From Rodentolepis nana (taxonomy: Eukaryota > Platyhelminthes > Cestoda > Cyclophyllidea > Hymenolepididae), in the NCBI GenBank assembly GCA_900617975.1, contig UZAE01001469.1, positions 1 to 13,189 of the forward strand: a stretch of DNA of 13,189 nt. The letters run 5' to 3'. The position numbers were made by a program, and so were the translations under genes. Shown here in pieces: positions 9,945 through 13,189 of this stretch (the first letter of the stretch is position 1; the number at the start of each line of letters is the position of its first letter). The notes beneath the pieces were generated by a model. The model ran no database searches. It had not been told where the DNA came from and saw only the letters and a list, made by a program, of their open reading frames with translations.

Positions 9945-10264
9945 AATAATAATATCAAATGGCAGGCGTCTTGATGATTATCATTAGCCCTTTAGTTGAC
10001 TTCAGGCTTCACAGAGAGGAAAGTACATCAAATTGAAAAAAGTCGAGGGGGGGGGGACAGAAGAGTGTTTCAAAGATATAAAAGAGACAGACACAAAGGT
10101 AGAAAAAAGGTGAGGTAAGTACTATGGAAGTAGTTGAATATGACATATAGTGAGGTGATGGTAGTTTGAAGTGAGAAGTCAACTGCCAGTTAATAGACTT
10201 TTATGCCGTATGAGTAGACGTTGCCCAGGGTGCACCACGTGGAGGTAAGTCTATCGCACACCCC
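9945..10264 (-). repeat. SINE-like retroposon, copy 7 (complete, youngest-looking)
   Basis: Longest and cleanest copy (320 bp). It is flanked by a perfect 14 bp duplication ATATGGTGAAAAGT at 9931-9944 and 10265-10278. Read on the minus strand it starts exactly with GGGGTGTGCGATAGACTT after one duplication and ends CATTTGATATTATTATT before the other. Head-stem arms are at 10247-10254 (AAGTCTAT, plus-strand reading) and 10193-10200 (ATAGACTT). The 10 bp inverted pair lies at 9994-10003 and 10175-10184. Its 3' end has an ATT/AAT trinucleotide tail where others have ATAA. The plus strand carries GAGGTAAGT at 10242-10250. It sits about 580 bp downstream of the receptor's stop codon, in the same orientation as the receptor gene. 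Confidence 0.92.
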
Positions 10265-10278
10265 ATATGGTGAAAAGT

Positions 10279-10794
10279 TAAGTCGACTTGAATTTGAATG
10301 CAATATTCGCATATTGATTAATTTCTACTACCTTGGCAACAAAATCGCATTAAACATATTGCAACAGAAATATGGTTCAAATAAATATTGTTGAAAGCGA
10401 TACGCCACCAAACTTTCAATGTGGCTTTAACACTGCACTTCTGTTCGACTCAGAACATTCCATTTTCTGAGTTGTGCCAATTTGCTAACCTCAATTAAAA
10501 TCAGCCTTAAATTTAAGCTATATTCATTTATTTACTTCATAAAACTACAAAAAATTAGGGCCATGGAGAAACGAAACTGATGTCATTGGAATGGAAAGTA
10601 CTCTCCATTAAAACGTTCCCTTGAGTTTGGAAGTACCTCTAAATTGGTTTTTTGGCATTAAGTGCTTTAAAATTCCATTCGTAAATTAATTTTTCAAAAG
10701 AATATCTAATTTATGATGGAATATTAGAGTAACAATTTTGATCTTACTTTTGACCGTAAATAGTTAAGGCAATAAAATAAGTGAAGTGTTCACT
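10279..10794. other. Non-coding interval downstream of the receptor gene
   Basis: AT-rich, with no supported gene. It may hold distal 3' untranslated sequence of the receptor if the proximal polyadenylation signal is not the one used; a further TTTATT (AATAAA on the minus strand) lies at 10527-10532. Confidence 0.4.
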
Positions 10795-10800
10795 TTTATT
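10795..10800 (-). terminator. Candidate polyadenylation signal AATAAA of the receptor gene
   Basis: AATAAA on the minus strand (TTTATT on the plus strand) lies about 40 bases past the receptor's stop codon. If used, it gives a very short 3' untranslated region. The hexamer is common in AT-rich DNA, so assignment rests on position. Confidence 0.45.
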
Positions 10801-10840
10801 CATTTTATACAAGTTTTGAATGCGTGTGTACCTTTTTGCA

Positions 10841-12102
10841 TTATTTTAAACGGCAATATGTACAACTTAGTGTCTTGGCAAAGGCTTTCCTGTAATCCGG
10901 TGAAAAGATTGTATAGATAATGGGGTTTAACAGGGAATTCAGATAGCCTAGCCAGAGGAAGAATTTCACACCTGAACTCGGTAAATCGCAAGCTTCCCCG
11001 CAGAATGGCTGTATCAGGGCATTTATCGAGAATGGAATCCAGCAGAGAAGAAAGCAACCTGTGATGATGGCCAGTGTTCGCGCCGCCCTACGCTCTCGCC
11101 TATTTTCCAACCGTTCACGTCTAGCCAATACCGTTTCAAGCGCCACTTCCGACAGTTGGCTATTCATTAATCGCTTTTTGACAGACATAAATGCATAGGC
11201 AATGCTTGCATCGAGAGCGTGCTTTCGTTTTCTTTCCGGCATAGAATTGTCAGTCATCATTCGACCGCTTCCTTTCGGCAGGGTAGGAAGAAATTGAGGT
11301 GTTTGAGATGGTTTTGAAATAGAGGCATGAGTTGGCGAATTCAAAGGGATGTAGTTAAAGGCACGTCTGGGGGTTGGAGCAGGTGATTGAGGAATGAACG
11401 GTGATTGGATTATCGACCCATCTGTGGGCCGCGGCAATAGAGAGCTGGCATGGCAACGACCACAGTTGGCATTATCCTCATTATCATTGCCTTCGCCTTC
11501 ATCGATCCAAATTGTAGGACTTGAGAGATAGGCATCTTTATCGCTGTAGTGAAAATATTCCGCTTCAATGGAAAAGATCAGCTTTTTACTGGAAATACCA
11601 TTAGCTATCGACTTCACAGGGCTAGGCGGAAGTCCGCTTAACGTTGCCGTATCAGTAATGGTTGCAGTTGATTCAAAGTTACCCATCCTATCAGTATCTG
11701 TAGAATGATATTTCATCCATTTAAACTTTTGTTTTCGAATTCGCTTTCGCGCTGATGAGTATATTTTAATGTAGATGCACACCAGGAAAATCATTGGCAA
11801 GAAAAATGCGCCAGCTGTTGAGAACACGGTATATACCTTATTCGGGTTGATGCTACAGATTTTCTCATTCGCCACCTCCTTCTCAAGTCTACTGTTTTCT
11901 GTTAAAGAGAATCGACTAGGCAAAGATATGCATAATGAAGTGAGCCACACCACGAAAATCATTCCAAAGATGATTTTCTTGTTATTCCTTCGACTATAAT
12001 CCGCTCGAGTAACCGCCCAATAACGATCGATTGCAATGGCCACGAGGTGTAGAACGGAAGCAGTACATAAGAGAACGTCCATGACAATCCAGAAATTGCA
12101 CA
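10841..12102 (-). CDS. 5-HT1: 5-HT1-like serotonin receptor (GPCR), 3'-terminal exon, TM3 to C-terminus
   Basis: Class A amine GPCR of the plasma membrane; the 5-HT1 group usually couples to Gi. Residues count from the Cys codon context at 12103 (that codon = 1). C2 pairs with C83 (ECL2). D9 in TM3 is the amine-binding Asp 3.32, and DRY is at 26-28. TM4 is about 44-62. TM5 is 89-113 with S95, T96, A99, F100 and P103, the same S-T-A pattern as human 5-HT1A, unlike the triple-Ser pattern of catecholamine receptors. A long ICL3 (about 114-338) is Ser/Pro-rich and basic at both ends. TM6 has CWIP (354-357), ECL3 has CGEAC, and TM7 has W384, Y387 and NPIIY (393-397). The short tail ends SCTYCRLK, close to human 5-HT1A, with likely palmitoylated Cys. 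TM1-TM2 lie off the window. Oddity: S359 at position 6.52, normally Phe. An octopamine or other amine receptor is the alternative; the symbol is tentative. Confidence 0.9.
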
Positions 12103-12113
12103 CTGCTACACCT
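12103..12113 (-). other. 3' splice site at start of receptor exon (two candidate AGs)
   Basis: Reading the minus strand, TATTTTAG|GTGTAGCAG|TGTGCAATTTC offers two acceptors 9 bases apart, at 12112-12113 and 12103-12104. Both give phase 1, so the frame is kept with or without three extra residues (a NAGNAG-like choice at larger spacing). The inner AG gives a codon NTG before the conserved TM3 Cys, that is Leu/Met/Val, matching the usual Leu-Cys of the family. No methionine start fits here, so the protein continues upstream. Confidence 0.6.
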
Positions 12114-12995
12114 AAAATATTTGCATTAAGAGCTGACGGTCAGAAAAATCGATTTAGTTGAATGATATTTGATAGAAAATTTGGGGGTGGGGGGGGGTGT
12201 TGGTTTGCGTCACTTCAGTGTATTCGCTGGCCTATAAGAAAATCACTATTTTCCATTCTTTAAAGATCTGATGACGTTTTCATTGAAAACGCTAAGTTAA
12301 CTCTCGTTGACGTGATGTTGAATGAAAGCCAATTTTATACCTCACCCTAAAACTGATGAATAATGTTCGGAAAAAATAATAATATCGATTGTTAAAATTA
12401 CTAATATAGCCTTCATATATAATTCTTCTATTATATTATTGAGATGATTACCATTAAATTGTAATGCTTTGATGGTTAATTTAAAATTAATCATTATGCA
12501 CATTAGATGAGGATTCGAAGAATATAATTTATGTGTTGCGCTAATCAATGCTAATGCGTTTCATCAGGCTCATTTCACTTACTGGTAGCCATTACCGCTG
12601 GAATAATTTTCATTTTACACGAAAATAGCCAATAATTTTGCACTTTGTCATTAAATAACGATGTCGCTAATGGTTGGTAAAAAAAATGGATCTCATTATT
12701 ACAGTAAAGCAATGTTAAAATTACGCGTAGTGAAAAATATAATTATTATTATTTATTTTTAATCGAATAGCTGACGCTAATTTACAATTTTTTAAAAGAT
12801 AGTTTATTTACTATCTGGTAAATTTTAAAATCTCTGCTTATTAAGGAAGTTCTATTTTTAAAGTTATTCACGGGTGATAGGGGACCAATGCAGTTAGAAA
12901 ATAATATTTAATCTATCAGAGAGAATTACATTTCGGTAATTATAGCGTGAAGAATAGGATAAACAATTTTTTCTCAAAAGTTATGATTGAAGAAT
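12114..12995 (-). other. Intron of the receptor gene (partial)
   Basis: AT-rich sequence without TM1/TM2 coding capacity in any minus-strand frame. The preceding exon must therefore lie beyond the right edge, making the intron at least about 1.08 kb including SINE copy 8. A G-rich tract lies at about 12182-12198. Multiple stops occur in all frames. Confidence 0.6.
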
Positions 12996-13189
12996 GGGGT
13001 GTGTGATAGACTTACCTCCACGTGGTGCACACTGGGCAACGTATACTCATACGGCAAAATGTCTATTACCTGGCAGTTGACTTCAAACTACCATGACCCC
13101 ACTGTATGTCATATTCGACTACTTTCACAGTACTCATCCCACCTTATCTACCTTCGTCTTTGATACACTTTTCTGTTTCCTCCCCCCCC
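12996..13189 (+). repeat. SINE-like retroposon, copy 8 (cut by window end)
   Basis: The first 194 bases of a copy starting GGGGTGTGTGATAGACTT; the rest lies outside the window, so its duplication cannot be tested. The left flank is ATTGAAGAAT. One of two tandem TGACTTC units is absent, and the TGTCTGTCTCTT block is reduced. The inner hairpin CGTATACTCATACG is perfect; the head stem has one mismatch (ATGTCTAT). It is antisense to the receptor and lies in its intron, so its minus strand puts GAG|GTAAGT (13010-13018) in the receptor's sense direction. Confidence 0.85.

Noticed and set aside
10800..11057. Second minus-strand frame of 85 codons overlapping the end of the receptor exon
   Set aside because: Out-of-frame shadow of the receptor, whose frame carries all the family motifs through TM7 to the stop.
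11775..11999. Plus-strand frame of 74 codons opposite the receptor
   Set aside because: Antisense shadow of TM4-TM5 coding sequence with no family signature of its own.
12342..12548. Minus-strand frame of 68 codons as the receptor's TM1/TM2 exon
   Set aside because: It lacks the TM1 GN..V and TM2 LA..D motifs expected of class A receptors, and its composition is that of AT-rich intron.
136..13189. Repeat family as MITEs or other DNA transposons
   Set aside because: The two ends are not inverted repeats of each other. The flanking duplications vary in length (11-14 bp) and sequence, and one end is an AT-rich simple tail. These point to retroposition.
136..13189. Repeat family as a CRISPR array or tandem satellite
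   Set aside because: Copies are ~300 bp, irregularly spaced by up to several kb and lie in both orientations, each with its own target duplication.

Overview
The window looks like a piece of an animal nuclear genome. It is AT-rich and mostly non-coding, has a split protein gene, and carries several dispersed short retroposons with target-site duplications. The one clear gene encodes a biogenic-amine GPCR whose remembered closest relatives are the arthropod/vertebrate 5-HT1 serotonin receptors. I infer an arthropod or other invertebrate, perhaps a crustacean; the species cannot be fixed from sequence alone.

Layout. Positions 1-9930 are essentially non-coding. Within them, and continuing to the right edge, lie eight copies of one ~300-320 bp interspersed repeat. 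Copies at 136-453, 7688-7987 and 9945-10264 read on the minus strand. Copies at 1572-1885, 2597-2899, 5555-5855, 8360-8658 and 12996-13189 (cut by the window end) read on the plus strand. All seven complete copies are flanked by 11-14 bp direct repeats; four pairs are perfect and three have 1-2 mismatches. All end in a short AT-rich, usually ATAA-type tail and have no terminal inverted repeats. This is the signature of a SINE mobilised by target-primed reverse transcription. I do not recognise the family and see no convincing tRNA, 5S or 7SL promoter in it. A second, unrelated retroposon at about 9122-9364 (minus) has a tRNA-type A box and B box at canonical spacing.

Positions 10841-12102 (minus) hold the last coding exon of the receptor, TM3 through TM7 and the C-terminus, followed by a polyadenylation signal. 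From 12103 to the window end is intron with one SINE copy; TM1 and TM2 must lie beyond the right edge. Two weaker candidate exons, at 6095-6390 (minus) and 9675-9821 (plus), are unassigned.

The most unusual signal is in the SINE head. It has a conserved structured 5' domain, and its sense strand carries ACTTACCT, identical to the 5' end of U1 snRNA. The antisense strand is therefore a near-ideal 5' splice donor, GAG|GTRAGT, kept in six of eight copies. One of these lies in the sense direction of the receptor gene inside its intron.
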